This document shows, one piece after another, positions 16,825 through 25,473 of a stretch of DNA of 55,428 nt (position 1 is its first letter; every line of letters begins with the position of its first letter). Source of the DNA: Pseudomonadota bacterium (GTDB lineage Bacteria > Pseudomonadota > Gammaproteobacteria > Xanthomonadales > Rhodanobacteraceae); assembly GCA_018240565.1 (NCBI GenBank), contig JAFEFO010000012.1, forward strand, positions 1 through 55,428, in the 5' to 3' direction. The position numbers and the translations under genes were made by a program. The notes under the pieces were generated by a model, which was not told the DNA's origin, did not search any database, and saw only the letters and a list, made by a program, of their open reading frames with translations.

Positions 16825-17127
16825 TCATGCAATCCCGGCAGATAATTTCAGCCCCAGCGCCTTGACGACCTTCATGATCGTATCGAAGCTGGGATTGGAT
16901 TCGCCGGACAGCGATTTGTAGAGGCTTTCCCGTCCGATGCCGGTTTCACGCGCAAGCTGCGTCATGCCGCGCGCGCGCGCAATCGTTCCCAGCGCCTTGG
17001 CGATGAACGCGGAGTCGTCGCCGGCTTCTTCGAAGCACGCTTGGAGATATTCCTGACAATCCTCATCGGTCTTCAGGTACTCGGCAGAATCCCAGCGAGC
17101 AAGTTTGATTTTCGCGTTTCTCTTCAT
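16825..17127 (-). CDS. Addiction-module antidote protein (HigA-type HTH), 100 aa
   Basis: This is a helix-turn-helix antitoxin. The N-terminal half (LARWDSAEYLKTDEDCQEYL, ACFEEAGDDSAFIAKALGTI) is typical of putative addiction antidotes, and the Xre-like HTH is in MTQLARETGIGRESLYKSLS followed by GESNPSFDTIMKVVKALGLK. It follows its toxin gene by 3 nt, giving the inverted toxin-antitoxin order of higBA loci. It probably represses the operon by binding upstream of 17424. Confidence 0.9.
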   Translation of the reverse strand: MKRNAKIKLARWDSAEYLKTDEDCQEYLQACFEEAGDDSAFIAKALGTIARARGMTQLARETGIGRESLYKSLSGESNPSFDTIMKVVKALGLKLSAGIA

Positions 17128-17130
17128 TAT

Positions 17131-17424
17131 TCACCTGATTGATTTGAGCAAGTCCATTGCTGTTGCGATGTCGGCGCCTTGTGTGGACTTGTCGCCGCCG
17201 ACCAGGAGAATGACGATCTCGAGGTCGCGCACGACGTAGTACAGACGATAGCCGGGGCCGTAAGCGATACGCAGTTCCGAGATGCCGCCACCGACCGATT
17301 TGTGATCGCCGAAGTTTCCGTCTTCCACGCGATCGAGGCGTGCCTGTATGCGAACCTTGGCTTGACGATCCTTGAGCCTGGAAAACCAAGCGTCGAACAA
17401 CGGCGTCGTCAGGACGGTATACAT
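17131..17424 (-). CDS. RelE/ParE-superfamily toxin (HigB-like), 97 aa
   Basis: This is a small basic toxin with the RelE fold layout: TPLFDAWFSRLKDRQAKVRI, QARLDRVEDGNFGDHKSVGG, the core ISELRIAYGPGYRLYYVVRD, and EIVILLVGGDKSTQGADI. This sub-branch (phage-derived Gp49-like) usually pairs with the addiction-antidote HTH protein that follows here. An mRNA-cleaving ribosome-dependent activity is typical of the superfamily. The 62 nt upstream to the next gene probably contain the promoter and operator. Confidence 0.9.
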   Translation of the reverse strand: MYTVLTTPLFDAWFSRLKDRQAKVRIQARLDRVEDGNFGDHKSVGGGISELRIAYGPGYRLYYVVRDLEIVILLVGGDKSTQGADIATAMDLLKSIR

Positions 17425-17486
17425 CGGTACTCAATGTATCCTAAAGAATACGCAATTTCAAATCCACACCACGCTCTGTTCCCCAA

Positions 17487-17894
17487 TCACACAAACGCAT
17501 CCGCGCTGATGCCGAATCGCTCCTTCAATTTCCTCACCTGGCGCAGATTGATCTCGCGCTTGCCGTTGATGATCTCCGACACCACGCCCTGCGTGCCGAT
17601 CTCCGGCAGGTCGCCCTGTTTCAGGCCGTGCTGCTGCATCAGGAACTTGAGCATGTCCGCGCCGGAGACCTCGGGCAGCGGATAGTGCGCAGCGTTGTAG
17701 TCGCCGATCAGCTCGCCAAGCGTCGCGGCCAGGTTGGCGAGCGGATGGCGTTCGTCCGCGGCGCCGGCGTCGAGCAGGCGGTTCAGCGCTGCAACCGCCG
17801 CGTCGTACCCAGCCTCGGTGCGAATCGGATGCAGCGGCACCTCGCGCTCGATCGCGGCGAAATGCGTGGCCAGTTTCTTGAGTTGGACGTTCAT
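17487..17894 (-). CDS. higA: Orphan HigA antitoxin (COG5499-like), 135 aa
   Basis: This antitoxin of the HigA class has an N-terminal domain (LKKLATHFAAIEREVPLHPI, NRLLDAGAADERHPLANLAA) and a C-terminal HTH (LKQGDLPEIGTQGVVSEIIN, GKREINLRQVRKLKERFGIS). The ATG at 17894 overlaps the TGA of an upstream reading frame as ATGA. That frame is only the last 20 or so codons of a HigB toxin, so the antitoxin no longer has an intact partner here. It could still protect against a related toxin elsewhere or act as a stray repressor. Confidence 0.85.
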   Translation of the reverse strand: MNVQLKKLATHFAAIEREVPLHPIRTEAGYDAAVAALNRLLDAGAADERHPLANLAATLGELIGDYNAAHYPLPEVSGADMLKFLMQQHGLKQGDLPEIGTQGVVSEIINGKREINLRQVRKLKERFGISADAFV

Positions 17895-17953
17895 TGCCTT
17901 GCGCTCCATCGAGCGTATTCGGCGTGCGTGAACACGTGGCGGACGAACAGCAT
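17891..17953 (-). pseudogene. higB: C-terminal stub of a HigB (COG4680-type) toxin gene
   Basis: In the frame that ends at 17891 the sequence reads MLFVRHVFTHAEYARWSARQ and stops. This matches the C-terminal strand and helix of HigB toxins, which I recall as FIRHVLTHKEYDKGKW in the E. coli family. The stop overlaps the higA start by 4 nt exactly as in intact higBA operons. Upstream, homology ends at a 32-bp hairpin repeat (17953-17984); the N-terminal part of the gene is absent. The locus is therefore a truncated higBA. Confidence 0.8.
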
Positions 17954-17984
17954 AGGTTGGGGTTCGTAAGCTCACCCCAACCTA
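17953..17984. repeat. Palindromic REP-like element
   Basis: TAGGTTGGGGT (17953-17963) and ACCCCAACCTA (17974-17984) form a perfect 11-bp stem with a 10-nt loop. The GGTTGGGGT core resembles a very common bacterial intergenic palindrome. It sits exactly at the truncation point of the higB stub and upstream of the rhomboid gene. Confidence 0.85.
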
Positions 17985-18118
17985 CGCGCTACGCACTGGA
18001 CTGGATGATCTCGGTCAACGCCAAGGTCGAGCCTTCCCACACCGGTTTTCCTGCATACAATCCCCGCATCGACCGTTTCCGGGACGTTGTCTTGCTGATC
18101 GTACCCTTGCACCGCCGC

Positions 18119-19558
18119 ATGACATGGGCGAACGCGCCCGTGGCCACGCTCGCGCTGGTGTTGCTGAACTGCATTGTCTTCTTCTTCATGCAATCGGGGG
18201 ATGACCGCGTATTGCGCGAGGCGGCGGACTATTACGCGCAGTCGCAGCTTGGCCGCATCGAGTTTCCGGCCTATCGGGATTGGCTGCATGAGCATGCCGG
18301 TGACGCGCAGCGTGTGCGTGCAATGCAGGAGGCACCGGCGCCGTACAAACTCGCGCTGATCGAATCCGACGAAGATTTCCTCGCTGCCTTGCATGCCGAC
18401 AGGATCATCTTGCCCACGCGCGACGACTATGCCGATTGGCACGCCAAGCGCATCGAATTCGAACGCATCCGCGACAGTTCGTTTACCGCACGACACGCCT
18501 TGCGCTTTTCGCATGTCGAACCGGCGCGCATGACCTGGGCCATGTTCATGCACGGCGGACTTGGACATCTGGCCGGCAACATGGTCTTTCTGCTCGTCCT
18601 CGGCCTGCTGGTCGAAGGCGCGTTGGGCCCATGGTGGTTCCTGGGCCTGTATCTGGCCGGCGGTTACGGCGCCACGCTCACCACGATGGCCTGGCATTGG
18701 GGCGACACGGGATTGGCGCTGGGCGCGTCCGGCGCGATCGCGGCCCTGATGGGTGCGTACTGCGTGATCTGGGGCTTGCGCAGGGTGCGCGTGTTCTACT
18801 GGTTCTTCGTGATATTCGACTATGTGAAGGTGCCTGCGCTGGTGCTGTTGCCGTTCTGGTTTGGCTGGCAGGTGTTGAACCTGATGTTCGATGGTGGCGC
18901 GCATATCGGTTTCGACGCACATGCCGGCGGCATTGCCTGCGGTGCCGCGCTGGCACTGTTGCAGCGCCGCACAGGCCGCGTCCGCCAGGACTTCGTCGAA
19001 GAAGACGCGCGTGCCGAACTGCGCGACGCCAATACGCTCGACTACGAGCAGGCCATGGCACACATCGGCAAGCTGGAGATCGCCAGGGCGCGCGCCCTGC
19101 TCGAGCGCATCGATGCCGAAGAACCCGGGCAATTGCGCGTGCTCACGGCGCTGTATCGCTGCGCGCGTTATGGCGGCACGCCCGCGCAGCTGGATGCCGC
19201 CGCGACACGCGTACTCGAGTTTCCGGCAAAGACCGCCGATCAATTTGCCGAACTCAGGAACGTGTATGCCGACTACGCCAAAGCCTGCGCCGGCGCACCA
19301 CGAATCGCGCCTGCGATTCTGCTGCGCCTGGTACAACCCTTCCTGCGGGCGGGCGACGAAGCCGGCGCCGAAACGCTGCTGCACGACGTCGAACGGCGTG
19401 CGCCCAACGCCCCGGCACTGGCGGCGGCATGGTTTGCGTATGCGCTGCGCGCATCCGAAGACTCGCCGCAGCGGCGCGCGCGCCTGCAATACCTGGCGCA
19501 GAACTTCGCACAGAGCGAATTTGCCGCCAAGGCGCGCTTCCTCTTGCAGCAGGACTGA
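18119..19558 (+). CDS. Rhomboid-family intramembrane serine protease with C-terminal TPR-like domain, 479 aa
   Basis: Rhomboids cleave transmembrane helices within the inner membrane. After a first helix (LALVLLNCIVFFFM) and a long soluble loop of about 110 residues, the core shows MFMHGGLGHLAGNMVFLLVL, the catalytic Ser204 in GASGAIAALMG and His268 in DAHAGGIACGAALAL. Roughly the last 190 residues form an alpha-helical repeat region (ARALLERIDAEEPGQLRVL, AETLLHDVERRAPN, ending QYLAQNFAQSEFAAKARFLL) that looks TPR-like. ATG 18119 is preferred because a -10-like TACAAT lies near 18056; an earlier ATG at 18005 would put translation across that element. Confidence 0.88.
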   Translation: MTWANAPVATLALVLLNCIVFFFMQSGDDRVLREAADYYAQSQLGRIEFPAYRDWLHEHAGDAQRVRAMQEAPAPYKLALIESDEDFLAALHADRIILPTRDDYADWHAKRIEFERIRDSSFTARHALRFSHVEPARMTWAMFMHGGLGHLAGNMVFLLVLGLLVEGALGPWWFLGLYLAGGYGATLTTMAWHWGDTGLALGASGAIAALMGAYCVIWGLRRVRVFYWFFVIFDYVKVPALVLLPFWFGWQVLNLMFDGGAHIGFDAHAGGIACGAALALLQRRTGRVRQDFVEEDARAELRDANTLDYEQAMAHIGKLEIARARALLERIDAEEPGQLRVLTALYRCARYGGTPAQLDAAATRVLEFPAKTADQFAELRNVYADYAKACAGAPRIAPAILLRLVQPFLRAGDEAGAETLLHDVERRAPNAPALAAAWFAYALRASEDSPQRRARLQYLAQNFAQSEFAAKARFLLQQD

Positions 19559-19566
19559 TTGCGGCG

Positions 19567-20847
19567 TCAGGCCTTCGCGGCAGGCGCGGCCGCCATCATC
19601 TTCTGGATCAGCGCCAGGCGCGCATCGATGTCGGGCATCAACGCATCGTGCGGACAGGCTTGCTTGAGGTATAGCAACAGTTCGCGTGCCTTGGCATCCT
19701 GGTTCATGCGCTCGTGCAGCAAGGTGGCGGCGAGCAGGTAGTTCTGTGCGATGTCGCGGCTCTTCGGAAAACGTTTGTGGAATCCTGCCAGCAAGCGCAA
19801 GGCGACTTGCGCCTGCCCGGTTTGCGCGGCGAGTTTGGCCAGGCGCGTGACGGCATCGGCATCGGCCGGCGCAAAGGCAGGATCCAGCGCCTGGCAATCG
19901 CGCAGCAAATCCAGCGCGAGCCGGTCCTTGTCCTGCGCCAGCAGGATCGCCAGATACTCACGCCCATGCCGCAGCAACTCGTCCTTGTTGCCGGTCAATT
20001 GCAGCAGTTTGCGGTACTGCATGTGCACCGCGGGCGTGCCGCCGCGACCGCGCAAGTGTCCGCGCAGCATTTCGGTGGCGGCTTCCGGTTTGCCCTCGCG
20101 CACGAGCGCTGCGGCTTCGTCGAGCAAGGTCTGGTCCGGATCGGGCGGCGTCGCCGGTAGTGCAATGCGCGGCGCTTCCGGCTCGAATCCGACCGCGTCG
20201 TGATACTGGTAGATGAGATAGCCCATCAGGTGAAACGTGACCACCAGCGCATAGTTGGAAATGATGCCCACGGCGACCAAGGCCAGGAACAATGGCAGCA
20301 CGCGCGCCACCAGCGCCGTCGCATAACCCTGGCTGGCAAAGATGACCAGGCAAAGCCCGACCACGGCCAGGTAGGGCCAACCGATGCGGGTGAGTATGGC
20401 GATCCATTTGCCGGGATTGAGCGCAGCCAGCAGGCTTTCGTCCATCGCCAGCGACATGATCGCGCCAGGCAGTGCCAGGCCGATCAGCAGCATCGCGACC
20501 ATGCCGACTTTCGGCCCGGCCAGCACCGCTATTGCAAACGGGACCACCAGCAGGATCACCATCAGCCCGATCATTTTCCAGCCAAGGGCGCTGTCGTCGG
20601 ACTGCAAGGTTTCCGGTGGCCGCATGTAGCCGTTGGCCGTGGCACGCAAGCATTCGAACGCGTAGCGGTACATCGCCACGGTGACGAACAGCAGCAGGAT
20701 GCGCCCGAATGGCAGGAACACCAGCAGGTTGCCGAGCGCGAGCACGATGATGGTCACCAACGCGCCCATGTGCGCCGGGTAGCGCGTGATCTCGCGCAGC
20801 CGATTCCAGAATGGCTCGATCGGTACGGCGGTGGGTGATGCGGACAT
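19567..20847 (-). CDS. Polytopic membrane protein with C-terminal TPR domain (DUF4013-like), 426 aa
   Basis: The N-terminal half has about six hydrophobic segments (ALVTIIVLALGNLLVFLPFG, IGLMVILLVVPFAIAVLAGP, VGMVAMLLIGLALPGAIMSL and others) arranged like DUF4013 proteins. The C-terminal 190 residues are helical repeats (LLDEAAALVREGKPEAATEM, LALDLLRDCQALDPAF, VALRLLAGFHKRFPKSRDIA). ATG 20847 has AAGG 8 nt upstream. The gene is convergent with the rhomboid gene, 8 nt away, and shares its membrane-plus-TPR layout. Function is unknown. Confidence 0.75.
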   Translation of the reverse strand: MSASPTAVPIEPFWNRLREITRYPAHMGALVTIIVLALGNLLVFLPFGRILLLFVTVAMYRYAFECLRATANGYMRPPETLQSDDSALGWKMIGLMVILLVVPFAIAVLAGPKVGMVAMLLIGLALPGAIMSLAMDESLLAALNPGKWIAILTRIGWPYLAVVGLCLVIFASQGYATALVARVLPLFLALVAVGIISNYALVVTFHLMGYLIYQYHDAVGFEPEAPRIALPATPPDPDQTLLDEAAALVREGKPEAATEMLRGHLRGRGGTPAVHMQYRKLLQLTGNKDELLRHGREYLAILLAQDKDRLALDLLRDCQALDPAFAPADADAVTRLAKLAAQTGQAQVALRLLAGFHKRFPKSRDIAQNYLLAATLLHERMNQDAKARELLLYLKQACPHDALMPDIDARLALIQKMMAAAPAAKA

Positions 20848-20971
20848 TGCGGTTGCCTTTTCAGGTGTGCGTGGCGACATGGCATCTTGCCATAGCGCGG
20901 CTTCGCGCCCAACGCCGCAAAGTTGCGCCACCAGTCGCTATACTGCGCAAAACCAACCGCATCGAACCGCC

Positions 20972-21130
20972 ATGCGTACTTCCGCCCTGATCCTGCTTGT
21001 GCTGGCTTGCGCCCTTCTCGCCGCCTGCGGCAGCAAAGGTCCGCTCGTGTTGCCCGACAAATCGCCGCAGACGCAGCCGGCGCAACCCGCCACGACGCCG
21101 GCACCAGCGCAGAATTCCGACACGCAGTGA
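20972..21130 (+). CDS. lptM: LptM (YifL-like) small lipoprotein, 52 aa
   Basis: This tiny lipoprotein has the lipobox LLAACGSKGPL and a Pro/Ala/Gln-rich tail. CGSKGPLVLP directly after the lipidated Cys is the signature of LptM/YifL, which assists maturation of the LptDE lipopolysaccharide translocon. The gene ends with TGA overlapping the GTG start of dapF, matching the conserved yifL-dapF order of gammaproteobacteria. Confidence 0.9.
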   Translation: MRTSALILLVLACALLAACGSKGPLVLPDKSPQTQPAQPATTPAPAQNSDTQ

Positions 21131-21954
21131 GCCTGCGCTTCACCAAGATGCACGGCATCGGCAACGATTTCGTGATCGTGGATTGCCGCGCGCAGCCGTT
21201 CGCGCTCGATGCCGTGCAGATCGCGCGCATCGGCGATCGCCATTTCGGCGTCGGCTTCGATCAGTTGATCACGATCGAACCCGCGCGCGATCCGATTTGC
21301 GCCTTCGCCTACGGCATCTACAACACCGACGGCTCGCGCGCCATGCAATGCGGCAACGGCGCGCGCTGCGTGGCGGCGTGGCTGCATCGCGCCGGCGCGA
21401 TCGGCGTGGGCGCGACGCGCCTGCAGAGTCCGTCCGGGCCGGTCGCGGTGGAATTGCTCGATGCTGGCGATGTGCGCGTGGACATGGGCGTGCCGCGTTT
21501 TGCCCCGACACAGGTGCCGCTGGATTTGGCCGCCGCCGATCCGTATCGCTTGCGCATCGACGGTACCGATATTGCCTTTGGCGCGGTGTCGATGGGCAAC
21601 CCGCACGCACTGCTCGAAGTCGATGATGTCGACGCAGCGCCACTGGCCACGCTCGGTGCTGCGTTGTCCATAAATGCGCATTTTCCACACGGTTGCAACG
21701 TCGGCTTCGCGCAAATTGTCGATCGCACGCACCTGCGCCTGCGCGTGTGGGAGCGCGGCGCGGGCGCGACGTTGGCCTGCGGCAGCGGCGCCTGCGCCGC
21801 GGTTGCGATCCTGCGCCGGCGTGGCAAACTCGACGCCGGCGTCGACGTGCGGCTGCCGGGCGGGACCTTGCGCATCCAGTGGGATGGCGAAGGCAAGCCA
21901 TTGTGGATGCACGGCCCGGCACAATTCGTTTTCGAAGGAGAGCTACCGTTATGA
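21127..21954 (+). CDS. dapF: Diaminopimelate epimerase, 275 aa
   Basis: DapF interconverts LL- and meso-diaminopimelate for lysine and peptidoglycan synthesis, without a cofactor, using two Cys. Both catalytic motifs are present: SRAMQCGNGARC near residue 75 and ATLACGSGACAA near residue 220. Also visible are FTKMHGIGNDFVIVD at the N-terminus and SMGNPHA. The GTG at 21127 overlaps the lptM stop and gives the family's normal N-terminus. The stop overlaps the ATG of the DUF484 gene. Confidence 0.97.
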   Translation: MSLRFTKMHGIGNDFVIVDCRAQPFALDAVQIARIGDRHFGVGFDQLITIEPARDPICAFAYGIYNTDGSRAMQCGNGARCVAAWLHRAGAIGVGATRLQSPSGPVAVELLDAGDVRVDMGVPRFAPTQVPLDLAAADPYRLRIDGTDIAFGAVSMGNPHALLEVDDVDAAPLATLGAALSINAHFPHGCNVGFAQIVDRTHLRLRVWERGAGATLACGSGACAAVAILRRRGKLDAGVDVRLPGGTLRIQWDGEGKPLWMHGPAQFVFEGELPL

Positions 21955-22631
21955 GCGACGCGACTGTCCGCGACGAACTCGACCCCACCGACGTAGCGAG
22001 CTTCTTGCGCCGGCATCCGGAATTCCTCGGCGAATACCCGGATATCGCGCTGACCCTGGCGTTGCCGCGCGACCAGGGTGCGACGACGTCGCTTGCCGGC
22101 TACCAGCTCGAAGCCCTGCGCGAGCAGAAGCGCGAATTGAACCGGCGCCTGCATGACCTGATCGGCATCGCGCAGGAAAACGAGCAATTGATGATCCGCA
22201 CGCATTCGCTGGCGATGGCGCTGCTGCGCGAACGCACGCTCGGCGACAGCGTGCGCCGCGTTGCGGCCGCGCTGACCGAGGATTTCAACACCGAACGCGT
22301 GCGCCTGGTGCTGTTCCGCGCTGCCAGCGAAGAGCTCCCGGCGGCGGACTGGCTGCTGCTCGCGCCGGGTGGCGTGACAGAACTGCCTGCATTCGCCGAG
22401 TTCCTGCAACGCGGCGAACCACTGTGCGGGCGGCTGCAGCCGGAAAAGATCGCGTACCTCTTCGGTGCGGAAAAGGATCAGGTGCAATCCGCGGTACTGA
22501 TCGCCGTCGGCGAAGTCGGCATGCTCGCCATTGGCAGCGCCGATGCGCATCGCTTTCATCCGGGCATGGGCACGGTGTTCCTGAAACTGATCGCCGAGAC
22601 GATCGCCGCGGCGATCGCGCGGTATTCCTGA
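21951..22631 (+). CDS. DUF484 (GAF-like) family protein, 226 aa
   Basis: This cytoplasmic protein has a GAF-like domain. The N-terminal motif VASFLRRHPEFLGEYPDIAL is characteristic of DUF484, followed by a helical stretch (ALREQKRELNRRLHDLIGIA, QENEQLMIRTHSLAMALL) and the alpha/beta domain ending AIGSADAHRFHPGMGTVFLK. It is conserved between dapF and xerC in gammaproteobacteria but its function is not established. ATGA overlap with dapF and 5 nt to xerC indicate one operon. Confidence 0.93.
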   Translation: MSDATVRDELDPTDVASFLRRHPEFLGEYPDIALTLALPRDQGATTSLAGYQLEALREQKRELNRRLHDLIGIAQENEQLMIRTHSLAMALLRERTLGDSVRRVAAALTEDFNTERVRLVLFRAASEELPAADWLLLAPGGVTELPAFAEFLQRGEPLCGRLQPEKIAYLFGAEKDQVQSAVLIAVGEVGMLAIGSADAHRFHPGMGTVFLKLIAETIAAAIARYS

Positions 22632-22636
22632 TCGCC

Positions 22637-23536
22637 ATGCCCGGCGACGAACCGCTCGCACAGGGCATCGAACGCTTCGCCGCCTACCTGCGCAACGAGC
22701 GGCGCTACTCGCCGGCGACGCTGGCCAATTACACGCGATCGCTGCGCCAGCTGCTGGGATTTCTCGATGCGCAGGGCGTGATGCATTGGCGCGACGTACG
22801 CCGCGATCAGATCCAGGCGTTCATCGCCAAGACCCATCGCGCCGGCCTTTCGCCCGGCTCGCTGCGCGACATGCTCTCGGCGTACCGCAGTTTCTATCGT
22901 TGGCTTGCGCGCGAAGGCGAGGCGGCGACAAACCCGGCGATCGGCGTGCGTTCGCCCAAGGCACCGCGCAAGTTGCCGCAGGTGCTGGATGTGGACGAAG
23001 TCGGTGCGCTGCTGGACTTTCCCGTCGACGACCCGGACGGCGTGCGCGATCGCGCGCTGTTCGAGTTGCTGTATTCATCCGGCTTGCGCGTGTCGGAATT
23101 GACCGATGTGCGCTGGCGCGATCTGGACATGGCGCAAGGCCTGATCCGCGTCACCGGCAAGGGCCGCAAGACGCGCATCGTGCCGGTCGGCGGCAAGGCC
23201 ATTGCCGCATTGAATGCGCTGCACGAGCAGGATCACCCGGGCGCGGATGATCCGCTCGTCCATGGCCGGCTCGGCAAACCGCTCACGCCGGGCGCGGTGC
23301 GCGCGCGGCTCAAGCGCCGCGCGAAGGATCAGGGTGTATGGAAGCGCGTGTATCCACACTTGCTGCGCCATTCCTGCGCCAGCCACGTGCTCGAATCCTC
23401 CGGCGACCTGCGCGCCGTGCAGGAGTTGCTCGGCCACGCCGACATCGGTACCACCCAGATCTACACGCACCTGGATTTCCAGCACCTCGCACGTGTGTAC
23501 GACGCCGCGCATCCGCGTGCGCGGCGCCGCAAATGA
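22637..23536 (+). CDS. xerC: Tyrosine recombinase XerC, 299 aa
   Basis: XerC acts with XerD at dif to resolve chromosome dimers. The N-terminal SAM-like domain ([20 protein letters not shown]) precedes the catalytic domain with Arg151 (SSGLRVSEL), Lys175 (TGKGRKTR), His241 and Arg244 ([10 protein letters not shown]), His267 ([10 protein letters not shown]) and the nucleophile Tyr276 (QIYTHLD). All six catalytic residues are intact and the length is normal. It is the last gene of the lptM-dapF-DUF484-xerC operon. It is a housekeeping recombinase, not evidence of an integrated element. Confidence 0.96.
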   Translation: MPGDEPLAQGIERFAAYLRNERRYSPATLANYTRSLRQLLGFLDAQGVMHWRDVRRDQIQAFIAKTHRAGLSPGSLRDMLSAYRSFYRWLAREGEAATNPAIGVRSPKAPRKLPQVLDVDEVGALLDFPVDDPDGVRDRALFELLYSSGLRVSELTDVRWRDLDMAQGLIRVTGKGRKTRIVPVGGKAIAALNALHEQDHPGADDPLVHGRLGKPLTPGAVRARLKRRAKDQGVWKRVYPHLLRHSCASHVLESSGDLRAVQELLGHADIGTTQIYTHLDFQHLARVYDAAHPRARRRK

Positions 23537-23545
23537 CGGCTTGCT

Positions 23546-25312
23546 CTATTTGTCCAAACCGAACACGACGATCTTCGCGCTGTCCTGTTCCGTCGGCCAC
23601 AGCGGATTGATCAGGCCCGCGGCGACGGCGACTTTCTGCGAACCGTTTGCGGTATAGGTGATCACACCGCCGCCGATCGCCCCGGCGATTTTTGCGCTCC
23701 ACAGTTTCTTGCCGCTGCCGGCATCCAGCGCATAGAAATTGCCGCCCATGTCGCCGAAGAACACCACGCCGCCGGCGGTCGGGGTGACGCCGCTCAGGAT
23801 CGGATAGTTGGTCTTCGCGCGCCACTTCCACTGGCCGCTGTCGGCATCGGTCGCGTACAACCAGCCAGCCCAATCGGCGTGCGGGTCCTGCGTGCCCAGC
23901 GCGTTGAGCGGGTTGATCGAGACATTGCCCATCCAGTTCGAGCCGTCCGCCGCGTCTTCGACCTGTTTGTCGCTCTGCAACTTCACACTGCTGCACCATT
24001 CATCCTCGCCGGTCAATACGAGATTGGTACGCGGATCGTAGGCGACGCCATTCCATTCGCCGCCACCGACCGAGCCCGGGCAAAAATGCGTGACCTTGTC
24101 GGTACTGAATTGGACATCGGGATTCTCGATGCGCGTGACCGGGCTGCGATAGACCAGCGCGTTGGTCGTCGCGTCCACCGCATACAAATAGCCGTCCTTG
24201 GGCGCGAACGACAGGATGTGCTTGCCGTCGCGTGTCGTGACCAGGGCCGGGGTATTGGAGACGTCCCAGTCGTGCCAGTCCGAATCGGAAATCTGGTAGT
24301 GGCGGATGTAGTTGCCGGTTTTGGCATCCAACGCCACCACCGAATCGGTGAACAGATTCTTGCCGCGACGCAGTCCCGGCACGAAGTCCGGCGATGGATT
24401 GCCGACCGGCACGTACAAGGTGTTGGTGTCCGGATCGAGCGTGAACGAAGTCCACGAGCCGCCGCCGGAAATCGGCACGTTCGGCGGATTGTTCCACGTC
24501 GCCGCCGCATCGGCCGGCATGCTGCCCTGCGGGCCGCGCTCGGGATCGCCTGCCTGTTTGGGCACGAGATAGGTTTCCCACAGAATCTTGCCGGTGGCGG
24601 CATCGAGCGCATCGACACGACCGCGCACGCCCTTGAAATCGCCGAGCACGACGCCCGCATAAACCACGCCATTGGCGGCAATCGGCGCCGCATTGACGGA
24701 TTCGTTCTTGCTAGCGTCGGCAATTGCCGTCGCCCACAAGAGCTTGCCGGTCTTGAAATCGTAGGCGAGCACACGGCCATCGAGCGTGCCGCGGAACAAG
24801 CGGCCATCCAGATACGCGGCGCCGCGGTTCACCTGCAAAAAGGCTTGCGTCTCTTCGTCGTCGTGCGTGCGCCAGTTCTGCTTGCAAGTGGACGGATCGA
24901 TCGAAAAGATGTCGAACGCCGTCGTGCCGATCAGGGCGCCGTTCACTTCCAGCGGACCGGTCTCGAACGCATCGTGCTCGCCGGTGTCGTAGACGCACAG
25001 TTGCTTGAGCTGGCCGACATTTTGCGCCGTGATCTGATCCAGCGCCGAGAAGCGCTGCGATTGCACGTTGCGGTTGTAGCTCGGCCAATCGCCGGCAGTG
25101 TCCGCCGGTGTCGTGGCAGCATTGGCCGGCGCCGTCGCCGCAACCGCTTCACGCGTCTCGACGGTAATCGTCCCCGCCGGATTGTTGGCGCTGCGCGCCG
25201 TGTTGAGCACGCGCCCTCCCAGTTTGACGAGCCCCGGAACTCCGATCGTGAAGTACAAGGCGACCAAGGCGATGACGATCAGACCCAACACGGTCAGCAA
25301 GAATCTTTTCAT
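23546..25312 (-). CDS. PQQ-binding-like beta-propeller protein (quinoprotein dehydrogenase-like), 588 aa
   Basis: The protein has an N-terminal membrane anchor ([20 protein letters not shown]) and an eight-bladed propeller like PQQ-dependent alcohol and glucose dehydrogenases. Blade motifs are seen as [71 protein letters not shown] and [17 protein letters not shown]. There is no heme c motif. Whether it really binds PQQ or is a structural propeller cannot be decided; no PQQ synthesis genes are in the window. GGAGGTGGATC precedes the ATG. It is convergent with xerC (9-nt gap). Confidence 0.85.
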   Translation of the reverse strand: MKRFLLTVLGLIVIALVALYFTIGVPGLVKLGGRVLNTARSANNPAGTITVETREAVAATAPANAATTPADTAGDWPSYNRNVQSQRFSALDQITAQNVGQLKQLCVYDTGEHDAFETGPLEVNGALIGTTAFDIFSIDPSTCKQNWRTHDDEETQAFLQVNRGAAYLDGRLFRGTLDGRVLAYDFKTGKLLWATAIADASKNESVNAAPIAANGVVYAGVVLGDFKGVRGRVDALDAATGKILWETYLVPKQAGDPERGPQGSMPADAAATWNNPPNVPISGGGSWTSFTLDPDTNTLYVPVGNPSPDFVPGLRRGKNLFTDSVVALDAKTGNYIRHYQISDSDWHDWDVSNTPALVTTRDGKHILSFAPKDGYLYAVDATTNALVYRSPVTRIENPDVQFSTDKVTHFCPGSVGGGEWNGVAYDPRTNLVLTGEDEWCSSVKLQSDKQVEDAADGSNWMGNVSINPLNALGTQDPHADWAGWLYATDADSGQWKWRAKTNYPILSGVTPTAGGVVFFGDMGGNFYALDAGSGKKLWSAKIAGAIGGGVITYTANGSQKVAVAAGLINPLWPTEQDSAKIVVFGLDK

Positions 25313-25473
25313 GATCCACCTCCGGGAAATGACAAACCAAGCCGATCTAGGGGCATCGTGTCCAAGCTTGGGATTATGCGCGGCGATTCATTAAATCCGG
25401 CCAATGGACTTGTGCGATCCGGACGGGCCGCGCTTGCGCCAGGGCCAGCAAATGCCCCGATTCACAGGCGGCA

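Noticed and set aside
16691..16921. 76-codon plus-strand frame with a FARAKK-type peptide
   Set aside because: It consists of the hairpin repeat and antisense of the HigA gene; no ribosome binding site.
17972..19897. 641-codon minus-strand frame opposite the rhomboid gene
   Set aside because: Antisense shadow; the rhomboid frame has intact catalytic motifs while this one has only Gln/Arg/His-rich sequence.
22637..23536. XerC as the integrase of a mobile element
   Set aside because: Its sequence and operon with lptM-dapF-DUF484 are those of the housekeeping recombinase.
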